NCBI GenBank assembly: GCA_050084515.1
Contig: CM114274.1
Location: forward strand, 24,862,001 to 24,926,000
Reading direction: 5' to 3'
DNA length: 64,000 nucleotides
Source: Blasia pusilla
Taxonomy: Eukaryota; Marchantiophyta; Marchantiopsida; Blasiales
Shown: piece after piece, positions 37,151 to 52,179 of the stretch
How positions within the stretch are numbered: position 1 is the first letter of the stretch
Layout: each line of letters starts with the position of its first letter
Program-made: the position numbers and the translations under genes
Notes under the pieces: generated by a model
Seen by the model: only the letters and a program-made list of their open reading frames with translations
What the model was told of the DNA's origin: nothing
The model's database searches: none

Positions 37151-40110
37151 TTAACATAGAACATTCACGTTTGCATATTTAAGTTGGATGCAAACATCAA
37201 AGGTTGTATGCATAGTTGGAAGGTTACCATGAATAAGTATACTAATAGCTAAATGGACAGTACTCGCATCTTGGTGAAGGTGGACAGAGGTAATACTTTT
37301 GGAGGCTGCAAGCAAGGCTGTGTTGCCTCTGGATCTCCAATAATCGTACATAAATGATATGAAATAAGATTTTCCACAACTAAGAGCTTCTTTAATAAGA
37401 ACAAGACCAAAAGTCAGCTTACTCAATTAAAGGAATCTAAAGGGTTGCTCACGACCCAAAATGGCAATGTTCGCATTAGGAGAAAGATGATCTTCTAGTA
37501 AGTGCTCAAGCTGGGATAAGGAGGAGTCTATTATAACGGAGGAAGTTAAATCTAGCTCCAATTGAGGTTGAAGAATGCTTGTCACCTTGGCAATTATTTC
37601 AGCCTTATGGACTCGACTCCACAAGTTTTTTCAATCCATCAGATTTAATGAGAGAATGTATATCATTAATATTTGATGAATTCTCCTATGGACACACTCG
37701 TGCAGGTACGATCATCGATCTATGTTGAAGGATTTCATTGAGTCTTCAGATCTAAAAGGGGCATGCTCAAGAAATATTAGATAGAAAAATTCATTCCACC
37801 GGTGGAGTGGATGAAATTCGGTAAATCTGACTATATGGTCAGACTTGCTTACAATCTTCCCTAGGTTATCCAAGCCAATAACCCTATCAATAACAACTTT
37901 TGGATAAGTTTTGAGCAGCTTGTGCTAAGACCAATAAGAGAAAAGGGTAAGATGTTCAACACCGGATGGCTAATTAGCATATAAAAAAGCTGGATGGATG
38001 CATGGAATAAAGGCATATTTGTACATATATGTTTGCCTATACCATAGATTACAATCAATATAATGGACAACTTGAGACATGTAGCTAATGGGATTTTGTA
38101 GACAAGTTAGGGCATCCTTTGTGGAGGTTACGGATCTATTCAAGACAAGGCACAACTTCATCTTGTTGAGTCCACCAACCCAACACTCCGCTGATTTTCT
38201 CTCAATGTCTCATGATCATATAGGTTCAGATATTAATGCATATTTTTGCAGATCAAATAACCTATTGGCATTTGTAACTCGTTGGATGTTCTTGTGAGCT
38301 TCCCACAACAACAATAAGAGGGGATGGTAGGGGATGTCATTACAATGCTCTAGAAAGAGTCCATAATAGTTTAATTTCATTGAAGTTCATCAATTTATGG
38401 CTCACGCTCAAGATTAAGAGGTGCACGGAAGCCAAGACCATAGAATGCTCGTTGTTTTTTCTTCCTAACAATACAAACACCTTCCTTGAATTTGTGCAAG
38501 CTTTTTGTAAGACTCATTGTGGTAACGTATTAGTTGGATCTATATTATTGGTAGGAGGAATTACATTTGGAAGAAGCGGCTCTTGAAACACAATGTATGA
38601 GCAAATCTCTCAAGTAACTCGTTCAACATCTTCAATATGAAGCCATAGAAACATGTGGCAATGTAAACTTCATGTACCTTGCAATTCGTAACACAACAGG
38701 AGTCTTGCACCTTCCCTAATATGAGGGGTTGCGAGAAGATGAAAGGAATGAAGTTAAGCATCAAAAATTTGTGCACACTCGAGTGGAGCGTTACGCCAAG
38801 TGAATTTGGGGTTGATGTTGCCAAGTATGGATTCATTATCACAAAATTCCGTCCATCTCGTTGTCAATACTTTATGATAAAATACCGACAATGACAAGTA
38901 TGTATCTTAGCTTTGGATAATAAATAAATGGGACATGCCCCATTTATGAACCATAGTCTTCAGATCCTTCAAGTGGCGTCTATGCTAGGCATGACTACTA
39001 GGAATCTGAGAACTAACCAAGTATTTAAATAGATGGTGATACAATGCTTCATTAGATAAATGAGGCTCGCTCTTTCGGAGCTAGTTCTCTACTTAGAACA
39101 AAGGTCTTGGAAGCAAAGAATAATGCAATGGATTGATGAAGTTGGTATATTAGGAAAGAGTATGGCTTAAAGAGTGAGAAGGGACTAAATAATTTGTGGC
39201 ATTTGGGTCGCATGTAATCAAAGAATGAAGATGCACCATGTGAGAAAACCATGGTGGAAAGGGAAGACGAAAGGAAAAGAGGTAGTCTTAATTTTCAAGT
39301 GTGGATGAAGGGATGCACTAGATGCATAGGTAAGCAGCTTATCATGCGAACATGCGCTTGCACGCAAGCAGATATTACCATTGTAAAAAAAATCAATAGA
39401 TGTCCTCTCGAAATTGATAGGGAATAGGTAACATCATAAAGGATATTCAAATCAGGGTGGTAAGGACTAAGGCTCACGCTATGGGTAACTTGTCCCTTAT
39501 CTTGTGAAGACTGAAGTATTCGCTGGATAGATGACGGAGGAAGAACTAACCAAGAAGTAGGACTCGACAATTCTATCAAAGTTTTGTAATCCCTATACAC
39601 AAGATTAACTTGAAGATTGACCTTCATCAAATGTTGCATACATGGGGGGTTGTGATATGAGCTTCAACTACATTGTCATAAAGATTGAAACCAATGAGAG
39701 GAGAATCTAAAAGATAAGTAATTGAGAAAAATCCTTTATGGAAGCCATTTAATTTCTTCTCGACTCCTATCCTAGAGTCCACTATGGACAATAGTTGCAA
39801 CTAAAGTCGGTTGATACTAAGTAATTTTTTGATATAAGGAGTCATACAAACATTCACATTCATATGTGTTCGAGGTCCATTACAGATACCCAGGTCATAG
39901 ACATGGAAGTGGCGTGACATAGGTATTACATAATTCTTCAAAAAACCATTGCATAATGCATAAGGGGTGGGGTGGATGGATCCTCAACAATAGACATCCG
40001 TGAACGAGGGTAATTGTATAGCACAAAGCCACAATAACTGCAACACTGCATATTTTTAACTGAAGAAGAGCATATGGGTTGCCCTATTTTCAAAAAAGAA
40101 TCACCACATG
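37151..40110 (-). pseudogene. Decayed Helitron Rep/helicase relic, minus strand
   Basis: Successive minus-strand fragments match the plus-strand relic at 48-50.4 kb. These include a QSSQDKGQVTH...SPYHPDLNILYDV segment (39295-39639), a FFDYMRPKCHKLFSPFSLFKPYS segment (39052-39252), an IPCIHPAFLY segment (about 37970-38030), a KAEIIAKVTSILQPQLELD segment (37427-37624) and a helicase P-loop region LVLIKEALSCGKSYFISF with a following RGNTALLAASKS (37151-37426). The P-loop (GxxGxGKS/T) is degraded but recognisable. A CxxC-containing segment near 40050 (MQCCSYCGFVLYNYPRS) may be the N-terminal part. Helitrons encode a HUH Rep endonuclease fused to a PIF1-type helicase. Multiple frameshifts and stops mean this copy is dead. 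Confidence 0.65.
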
Positions 40111-40869
40111 GTCAATCCATACACAGGGATTTGCAACTCCTTTTTCTAAGAAAGGAGAATTTCATGCCTACTTGACGACGTACGGAAGCAAGTTTGGCTT
40201 TGGTGATAGATATAAGAGTCATAAATGATCTTATTTTTGGCATTGCACTGCATCGCGTGTGTAGATCTCTCCCCATTGTCCCAATCTAATATCTTTGACT
40301 TAGCGGCAATCAGATGGATAAATATACACAAGATGTAGATTTAGGGAATATTATTTAGCGAACGGAAATATAGGATGTGCTTCAACATGAGTAGTCTCTG
40401 GGCACAAAGAATGGTCCTGCCTTAAGAGGAGATAAAATGCCTTAAGAGGTACTACAAAAAACTCATAGTATTAGCATCTCTTCATCAACAACAACACAAC
40501 TCTATAAGTGGCAAGTACCATAGCAACTATGTATGTTATATAGTGTGGAAAATAATTACTGAATGCTTGAAATCTTGATATTCAATATTGACCGTAGTGG
40601 CATACAATTCGCAATCTCTGGCATACATGCAAGCAAAAGATAAGGAATGCATTTGAATGAGAGGAGAGAAGGAATGAGAGAATAATATGACAATGACAAT
40701 TGAAGCCCTCTTGCCACTATCAATCGGTTAATCGTTTGCTCCAACAGAATTAGAAAACCTACTTATGCATATCAAACAATATCATATGTAGTTTGAAACC
40801 ACCCTTCATATCTTCACAAAATTATATGAAACAATCTCTCTACAACATGTACTATTCTCCATTATCTAA

Positions 40870-40873
<4 letters not shown>

Positions 40874-40922
<49 letters not shown>
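40874..40922. repeat. (CT)n microsatellite, about 49 bp
   Basis: Uninterrupted CT dinucleotides, directly visible. Confidence 0.95.
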
Positions 40923-40925
<3 letters not shown>

Positions 40926-41667
40926 AAGTGGAATATATGCTTTTAACATAAAAATTGACCAATACGTATAGCCTAAACATCATGAAAACCAATACCCTTA
41001 ATGGATAGGACTTGAGAGCTCTCGCGGCAAGTGGAAACAACAACAAATAGATTATCTTAGCTACTAGACAATGCGTAATGAACAGGCAACAGATTTCAAA
41101 GCCCATGGTGAGGACTCCCTCGGGAATCCAGTTTTAGCGCAACGCATGGGATACCAACCACCATGGAATGTATACCTAAGATAAGAGCGATAAGGAAGGG
41201 AATAAAATTGGAATCGTGCATATTGTGTGATGGATGGGATGACAATGCATGGTAGTCCATTCTACGAAACATGGCAAAGGTGCACAACTCATTGAAATTT
41301 TCTAAGCTCTTATCAGCCTTGGAGATTTCTTTATCGTTCTTAGGTACAAGCGAGAAGTGTAGACGATCGAGCATGTGAGGCGGACGTGGAATTGTGCCTA
41401 TGTCTTAGAGCAGCCAAAGTCAAGTGATGTTTGTGATCTTGGACTGGAGACTTCATATTTTTTGGTATGGCAACATTTAGAGCAGGGTACGAGAGTATTA
41501 TATCTCTTCGAAGAGATCAACATGACACGTATTTGCAGTGTTACCGTGTTGCGGGGATGACGTCATCGATGGTGCTAGATGTGTAAAGGATATTAGATAA
41601 TGTTAGGTACATATATATTTGCTATCTCAAGTTAGGGGGACCCAACTTCTAGCCAAGGGGGCGGTTG

Positions 41668-42355
41668 TGGGATCTCAATGTATACGCATGAGTTTATTTT
41701 GTTTTGGGAAGATTGGTGTTGTGTGGTGTGTAGATGTGACCAACAATGTGTGGCGATGTGTATGCGAATGATAGTTGTTGCATCTAAGTAGCTAATAGCT
41801 AGAGATCTATCGCGGCGATAACATAGAGAGCTTGCGGATTGTCTTGAGTGTAACTTCATACCGAGGTGTCGGATGAGGTTAAGAATAGGTCCAATGTATG
41901 AGGGATGTCGTTTCTCATGAATTTCCTATTTTGGTCTTTCATAACTAAGTGACTTGTTGAGCATGTCACCCGCCCTTAGTTAGTTATGTGCATAGGTTAC
42001 TATGAGGATTGCTATTTTTAGGGGAAGAGCCTTTTGGCTTTTCCTAAATCTACATAAGGGAGGAAGATGACTTTTCTAAGCTATCTTTCTCATATTGGGC
42101 CGTTGGAGCACCTCTCTTGCTCGTGTGTGAGGTAGGAACTAGGGTCCTAGTGTCCCAATTTCCTCATAGCGCAGGCTGGATGAGGTTGAGGAGTGGAGTT
42201 TTAGGCCAGGTGTGTTATTTTTATTATGGTTTTTATTATGGGATCTTGGTGTAAATACGTGATTTTGTTCCGATCCGTGTGTTGGCAATATTGGTGTTGT
42301 GTGGTATGTTGATTTGATCAAAGATGTTGGTTATGAAGAGATGTGTTTGCGCACG
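41668..42355. repeat. Diverged direct repeat pair about 570 bp apart
   Basis: Copies at about 41668-41780 and 42238-42355 share TGGGATCT, then ATTGGTGTTGTGTGGT(G/A)TGT, GATGTGTNTGCG and similar spacing between them. They could be LTR fragments of a short decayed element or a simple segmental duplication; no coding region lies between. Confidence 0.5.
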
Positions 42356-42635
42356 AAAGATATAAGAAGAAACGTCGATGGAGTTGAAGCAACAACTAGT
42401 CGTATAAATCATAGGAAATAACCAAGCGTACTTGTAATTGCTAGTAGAGGGATTTTCTCCAAAGTTTAAACCTTTCCTCAGGCGCCGCATTTAACATAGT
42501 CCAATTTTTGCTCTTTATTTCTACGCCTTCGTCATCTTTTTCTCCACAACAACAAGCTATGAAACGAGATTAGAAGCTTCCCACTAAACGCATCGTTCTT
42601 AGCCTACCATCTCTCTCTCTCTCTCTCTCATCAAG

Positions 42636-42840
42636 CGGTAGATGACCAAGAGGTTAGCTGAACAAACATAAGGTCCTCTTGAAGAGGTCTTGGGTTCAAC
42701 TCTCCCCTTGGACAATGGGGGGCGGTCTCAACCCCCTACCAGGCATGGATGGTCCATGTTCCCCTACCTAGGGCATGGATGGTCCATGTTCAAGAGAGAG
42801 AACGCCTTGTGTGCCTTTCATGTGTGAACCTTGACTATGC
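42636..42840 (+). mobile_element. Possible tRNA-derived SINE
   Basis: An RNA polymerase III A-box-like TGACCAAGAGG (about 42643) is followed about 40 bp later by a B-box-like GGTTCAACTCT (42693-42703). The spacing matches a tRNA-derived promoter. The sequence between does not fold into a convincing intact tRNA and the body continues beyond. A short direct repeat, GGCATGGATGGTCCATGTTC, occurs twice downstream (about 42750-42792). No A-tail or target-site duplication was identified. Confidence 0.4.
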
Positions 42841-46099
<3,259 letters not shown>

Positions 46100-46479
46100 A
46101 AATAGTCTACATCCAATATGTAATTGTGAGTACAGAGTTGCACTTGATTAGAGAATCCAAAACATATTATTACTAATGGAAGAGAGTGCTATCCATGTTC
46201 TCGGACGATGAAGAGCCAACGGTACGAGGTCAAATTTCACTACCTCCACCTACTACTCATAATGTCCATACTTAAGTTTTGATTTGTAGTCGATCCAGAG
46301 GATGGACAAACAGTAAATAGTCTACATCCAGCCTCTAACTGTGAGTGTAGAGTTGCACTTGGTCACAAAATCTATACATATTATCATCAATAGAAGAGAG
46401 TGCTATCTATCTTCTCATATAATGAAGAACCTACGGTTCTTGGTCCAATTTCAGTACCTCCACCTACTACTCATAATGT
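46100..46479. repeat. Two-copy ~215-bp-period tandem duplication
   Basis: Copies 46100-46265 and 46315-46479 share AAATAGTCTACATCCA, AGAGTTGCACTTG, AGAAGAGAGTGCTATC and CTCCACCTACTACTCATAAT blocks. In translation both give a (E)EPTV-G-IS-PPPTTHNV-like stretch, so the duplicated segment may be former coding sequence of a mobile element. Confidence 0.75.
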
Positions 46480-48142
46480 TTTTTGGATCTTCAACTCAAA
46501 CTTCAATATAATTTCACTAACTCCTAAGCAGATATCCAATACTCTAGAAGCTCCAAATTCTTCTCACATCCCACATCCTGCTCATTTCACTTATGGGCAC
46601 CATGTTCCGATTCTCAAAACTCCTTGATTTGAGTCTCTATCTTTTGTACATCTAATGACGACTGTTAAAAACACAAGGATTTTGAATGATAAATAATGAA
46701 CTCCTAACCTTTGACCTTGTGCCATTTTATGTCTATCATAGGTTTAATGTGATGGCAACTAATAGGAAGTTCTTTGGATTCTGCTGTATCATATCTATAC
46801 TTGTACTCTACCACAAGAGAGTCAATCTTAACCACATTTCTGTTATCTCTGGTCTTCATTTAGATTATTTGTTATGTTTTATATTTATTTTCTTTTTGTG
46901 TCCATAAGTTAACCACTGTGATGTGCAAAGCAGGTCGGTTCTACTAGTGCTCCAATCACAAATTCAAGTATGTTCACCATTCACAAGTTCATCATATAAG
47001 TTTTGCTTGAACTTGGATTGCGTTCTTGTATGTTTACACAATTATGTTGTAACTGTAGTCTATTATGAGCCTCCATTCTCTATATTCCTCTCCTCACTTC
47101 CAATACTTTGGTACCGAGTTTAAGATCTTTTGCCAATATGTACCAACCAATTATAGTATCTAGTGACTCGAGTACTATTGTTAAAAAGTCATAACTATTA
47201 CACCAAAATTGTAGTAAGCCTTACAACAAAGTAACCTTACATCACATCACGTCTACTTCTATAAATTCAATTATTCGACCCATATACCAGACCAGCAGAA
47301 TGAAGTTTGTACGTAGACATAATAAGATGTAAAGCTCATTTCAAGATCCTCTTACATTTTTATTTTACCAATAGGAGGCTCTGACATTGTCATTGGGGGC
47401 AAGTGCATAAGCCAATGGGTGTTGATAACCACTAGACTTACTTAAGAACTCGGTCCAACATCTTTACGAAGTCCTATTCCTTTAATAAGGACATGTTGAG
47501 GATGCAAAGAATTTGTATTTGTGCAAAGATATCCTCGAATAGGAAGCTTGCATGTAGACCTCAGTGCTATGCTTGGTCAGCCTCTAGTGAACACCTACTG
47601 AGATGGAAATATGAATGTTCAAGGACGTTAAAAATGCTATAATGTTGTGGTTACTGTGGCCAAGTTCTTTACAACAATCCTTAGAGTAAGATGGCAGTCA
47701 CCAAGTCTACAACCTACGCGCCATATGCATTATGCAATAGCTTTTTGAAAGACTACATTATACCACATCCATGTTACTTTCAGGTTTGTGAAGAGTGTAC
47801 ATCAAGAGCACCATGAACTTCCCTTAATGTTTACATGATACTTGCCTACATTTGGTCCATATTGGGTGTTATTCCCCTAGAGCTTCAACTTTTGTCAATT
47901 GTAGAGGTACGTAGAGATACTGAAGCCAAACACAATTGCTTCCACAAGGCATTTTTCACTATTTCTTCCCTCCTTGATTATCTTCTTGTTGGATTTAACA
48001 TGCAGAATCCTGATCCTCTTCTTACATTGCAGTTTGGTCACTCTATAAATAAATTCCCTCAATTAATACAAGGGTTAACAAGCTATATAAGACTTATGAG
48101 ATATTACTATAACTTCCACATCCTTTTTCTCATTTAGTTGTT
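46480..48142. other. Transposon-derived flank upstream of the plus-strand Helitron relic
   Basis: No intact gene. The right end (from about 47830) probably belongs to the Helitron relic, whose recognisable coding begins at about 48143. Frames at 46686-46907 and 46923-47123 (+) are unassigned. Confidence 0.4.
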
Positions 48143-50395
48143 TTGCCCTCTAAATATGTGGAAGGTAAAGTGAAACAATCCCAAGAGAAAGCGCATGTCA
48201 CTCACAACATACACCATGACCCCTACCATCATGATCTCAATATTTTTCACGATGTGGTCTATTCAATACCTGTTAAGAAAAAAACTTTGCATAATTTTTT
48301 TACAATAGAAGCCTGTGTTTGCGTGAGAACTCCTCAATTGATGAGAGTCTTCTCACCAATAATATAGATACGTCATTATCCAAAACTCACTATAGAAATA
48401 GGTTTGTTTCCATTTTTTTTCCCATATTTACGTGGGTACTACGCAGGAGACGTTGCATATTCAACTACATGCGCAACCGTTCAAGACAATTATTCAGCGT
48501 ATTCTCTCTCTATAAACCATACTCCTCACTAACGCATAAGTTGAGGCAGTCCATAGTGTTATGCTCTACAAGCCGATCCTTCATATTGAACCGTGAATTA
48601 GACAAATTGAGGAAAGACAAACCCAATCTTCCTCAAGAGGATCTCTATTTCCGCTTATCCAAGTACTCCATCAGTCCTCAAATACTAGGTAGTCCCTCTT
48701 GGCATCGCAAACATTTGAAAGACTTGAAGGCCATAGTCCACAAATGGGGCATGCCTCACTTCTTCCTTATCTTAACATCCGACGAAATCTCAGCCATGCG
48801 GTGGTCTGAATACGATGATCTAGAATTCATTTTCAGAAATTTCAATGGCTCATTTACATGGCAAGATGCCCTTGCAGAATATGCCCGGTTTTTTCACATG
48901 TAATTGCAATCTTTTCTAACAAATTTCATATTTGGTGGTCAAAAGATACTTGGTAGAGTTCTACATTATTTACTTTGGTTTGAACTACAAGGATGTGGCA
49001 GCCAACATTGCCATATGATACTATGTGGCAAAAATCTTTTGATCCAAATTCTACAGAGATTGTTAGTAGTGTAAATAACCTCTTTATGGATTGAGATATA
49101 GAGAACATAACATCAAATATAGTTGCATATCTATCATTAAGTTCTCAATCCACTCCATCTACATGAGACGAGGTGTCAACAATTTCCTCACATGAATTTC
49201 TTTCTCAATATGTCTTAAATAATAATTTTCATGGATGTAAAGAGGGGGGTATGTATTATCCCCAAACGAAATAAAAAACCTTATTGTCGCCTTGGCTTTT
49301 CCTCACCTCCAAACAAATAAATTCAATCGTAGATTGATAAAAAACAATGAGATGGAACTATTATTGACCATCTCTACATCATCGTACGTAAAGTAATACC
49401 ATACCACCCTTTGCTTTCACTACTATGGGGAGCCCACATGAAGTAAAAAATGCGTAAAAAGCATTGACCGGTGCTTCTATCTACTAAAGTATGCCCTTAA
49501 ATCTGAACCAACAGGATCCTTAGATATTGATAATGACATTTACGCTGCCTAGGATTAGAAGGATTATATGAGATTAAGCTTAAGTTAATTTTCAGAGTAG
49601 TCCTGAATGGATCCATTTCCTCTATAGATGTTGCATTAACCTCCATGCAAATACCAATTATTTACCGCTCCTTGGTTGTTCACTATGTTGACTCCAATCC
49701 CCCACACTGTCGCAACTCCTTGCACAAGAATGCTTATAAATGTTCCTTGCATTCATCCTGTTCTTCTCTATTCCAATCGACCAACACACCTTAATGACAT
49801 CATATTTTGTGACTACTGGTCAAATTATGAATTATCCACAGTTTACCCTATCAATATGAATAAGTTTGTTGCCTAAGATAATCTTGGGAATATTGTCTTG
49901 CATACAAATTATGTTATTCGTTTTACTGAATTCCACCCTCTCCATAAATGGAATGAGTTTCTCTATGCATCCTTGCTCCAAAGTATTTCATTCAGATTTG
50001 ATCATTTTCTTCTATCTTCAAAATTTGAATCATGTACATATTTACATGAGTGCATGCATGAGAATAATCAATGGAATTGAAGATATTTACAATCTTGTTA
50101 AGGCCCACGCAATAAAGAATTTGTGGGGCCAACTTCACATTTCAAAAATTATTGCCAAAGTTACTGACATATTAAAACCTGAACTAGATATTAACATTAG
50201 TTACATACTCTTAAACTCTTCATGCCATAATACTTGTTCATCACCACCACATGAGGTCCATACCCCATACATCGATCTTTCTACTCTTAATGATGAACAG
50301 TTAACTCTTTTTAATACTCTCCGTAGCCTTACGTCACGTCTTGTACTTCTAAAAAGTCCACCTGGTTGTGGCCAGACATATTTTATAACATTCAT
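48143..50395 (+). pseudogene. Decayed Helitron Rep/helicase relic, plus strand
   Basis: Recognisable parts in order: a QSQEKAHVTHNIHHDPYHHD segment (48143-48367); the helitron helicase-like N-terminal domain (48319-48903) with RRRRCIFNYMRNRSRQ, LGSPSWHRKHLKDLKAIV and GMPHFFLILTSDEI; a NVPCIHPVLLYSNRP segment (about 49740); and a PIF1-type helicase start with LNDEQLTLFNTLRSL and P-loop SPPGCGQT (49866-50395). The lysine of the canonical GKT is replaced by Q here. Helicase similarity to the minus-strand relic at 37 kb stops exactly where a TGTAAC LTR end begins (50396). Helitron Rep nicks and ligates DNA for rolling-circle transposition; this copy is frameshifted, truncated and inactive. Confidence 0.7.
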
Positions 50396-50732
50396 TGTAA
50401 CTCAGCAGCTAACGGAACCACTCTAGAGTTTCTCAAAGGTAGAATGTCCCTCGAGGCTCTCCTCTTCCTTTACATACTTAGAGATAGGTACAATGAAGAG
50501 AAATAGTTCTACATATTCTTAAGCCCCATGTCATACTCTCATAACATGAGAGAATCTCCTTTGGACTCTAATGTCTTAACCTCATCCTTATTTTCCTTTT
50601 CACCAATCTATGGGCCCACTCTCATCTTTATCTTATGTATCTTGTCTTTTTTCTTTTTGGTTGATTATTTCTTACTTATGTGTTTCATATCATAGATTCT
50701 AACTTAACTATGACTAACAAATGATGGTTACA
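50396..50732 (-). repeat. Putative 3' LTR of the chromovirus, 337 bp
   Basis: Bounded by TGTAAC (50396-50401) and GTTACA (50727-50732), perfect 6-bp inverted ends. On the minus strand it directly follows the polypurine tract and the end of the chromodomain frame. The left boundary coincides with the break in Helitron helicase homology. Confidence 0.6.
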
Positions 50733-50763
50733 AACCTCCCCTCATTTAAGACATAACGTCATC

Positions 50764-52140
50764 ATTTTGAGAACTTTCAAACTCTTGCACTATTAATGGT
50801 GCGTTGGCTAAGGTGGCTGAGGGTTCGCGTGTGGCCTCAAATAGTGGATATCCTTTCCATTGGACAAAGTATTCAACTCATTGGTGATGAGCTCCTTGAG
50901 TGCGTTTCTCCAAGATACGTTCCATTTCAAATTCTTCATGATCTCCGACTATTTGATGTAGTGGTAAAGTGACAATATTGTCCTAAAACCTCTTAGGGCG
51001 TGGAGTAAACGGTGAAAGACAAGAGACATGAAACACATGATGGATTCGCATATGCATTGGTAAGTATAGCTTAGACGGCACGTCGCCCACTTTTTGTAAG
51101 ATAATAAAAGGCCCAATATAGCGAAGATATAGCTTACGAACTCCTACTAATCATAAATTGGTTCTTGCTAATCAAACCTTATCCCCTTAAAAAAACTCAA
51201 TATCTCGATGATGAGCATTTGCATGTTATTTTTTTCGATTTAGGGCAATATCCAACTTCTCCTTAGCAAGTTGAACCCCTTTATGAATCTAGTCTACAAA
51301 CTCATTGACCCCTTTATGAATCTAGTCTACAAACTCATTGACTACAAATATATTTATAGGTTCCCTTTGAATTTTCCCTATTCGAGTGAGACTAGAAGGA
51401 ATTAAATGATGCTTGCCATCCATTAAAAAGAATGGCATGGCCTTAGTGGAGGAGTTAATGGAATTATAATACGAGAACTCTACTAAGGGTGACAATGAGT
51501 CTCATCCTTGTTGATCCTCTAATGTTAAGGCGCGTAGCATATACTCAATGGTACGATTGGTCCTTTTCCGCTTGTCCGTCAGTTTGAGGGTGATAAGTAG
51601 ACATGGCTAGTTTAGTATGGAGCCATCAGAATAAAACCTTCAAAAATAAACTTGTGAAATGGGTTTCCTATCAGTGATAAGCACTTTATGAAGATCATGA
51701 TGGACAAAGACTGTCTCGATGTAGATCATAGCCAACTCTGGTGCACTCATAGTCTTATTGGTCGGACGAAGATGTATCATCTTGCTTGGTCTATCCACAT
51801 AGATTACAATGAAGTCATATCATGTGATCGAATATGGTAGCTAAAACACGAGATCCATAATGAATTATTCCCAATATTTTTGAGGTGTTGGGATGGGTTG
51901 TAACAATCCTACTGATTTTTTGTTACTAGCCTCGATTTGTTGACAAATCATACAATTTCTTACATATACGACAACATCTTCTCTCATTTTGGGCCAAGAG
52001 TATGTCCGTTGTAATCCCTTTTTGAGCTTTAGAAAATGCTCGAGTGCGTAAATATGGATCTCGTGGGATCCATATTTTATCTTTATGGAAAATCGATCCT
52101 TGAGCCTTGTGTACTTTGTTGGCCTAAATAACAACTGCAA
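50764..52140 (-). pseudogene. Chromovirus integrase and chromodomain remnant
   Basis: The minus-strand fragment at 51865-52140 contains the integrase zinc-binding region (YSWPKMREDVVVYVRNCMIC followed by QQI). Further left a degraded catalytic core includes TYHPQTDGQAEKDQ (about 51560-51595). The C-terminal chromodomain reads EYFVQWKGYPLFEATREP (about 50821-50875), where the family usually has WEP. Chromodomains of such integrases guide insertion to modified chromatin. Stops and frameshifts are frequent. Confidence 0.7.
51275..51340. repeat. 33-bp perfect tandem duplication
   Basis: Two adjacent copies (51275-51307 and 51308-51340) of a unit beginning ACCCCTTTATGAATC, with no mismatch. It is a recent local duplication inside the dead integrase. 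Confidence 0.9.
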
Positions 52141-52179
52141 TTTCTTTATCCTGCTTTGTGGCTATGGATAACTTTTTTC

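Larger units (their letters stand above)
40111..42635. other. Transposon-derived DNA without intact gene
   Basis: Contains a CT microsatellite and a diverged direct repeat (listed separately). Frames at 40146-40331 (-), 40852-41106 (-) and 41096-41374 (-) have no recognised domain. The last may be an extension of the Helitron relic. Confidence 0.4.

Noticed and set aside
42636-42715. An intact tRNA gene
   Set aside because: Box A/B-like motifs are present but acceptor and anticodon stems do not pair convincingly; a SINE head is more likely.
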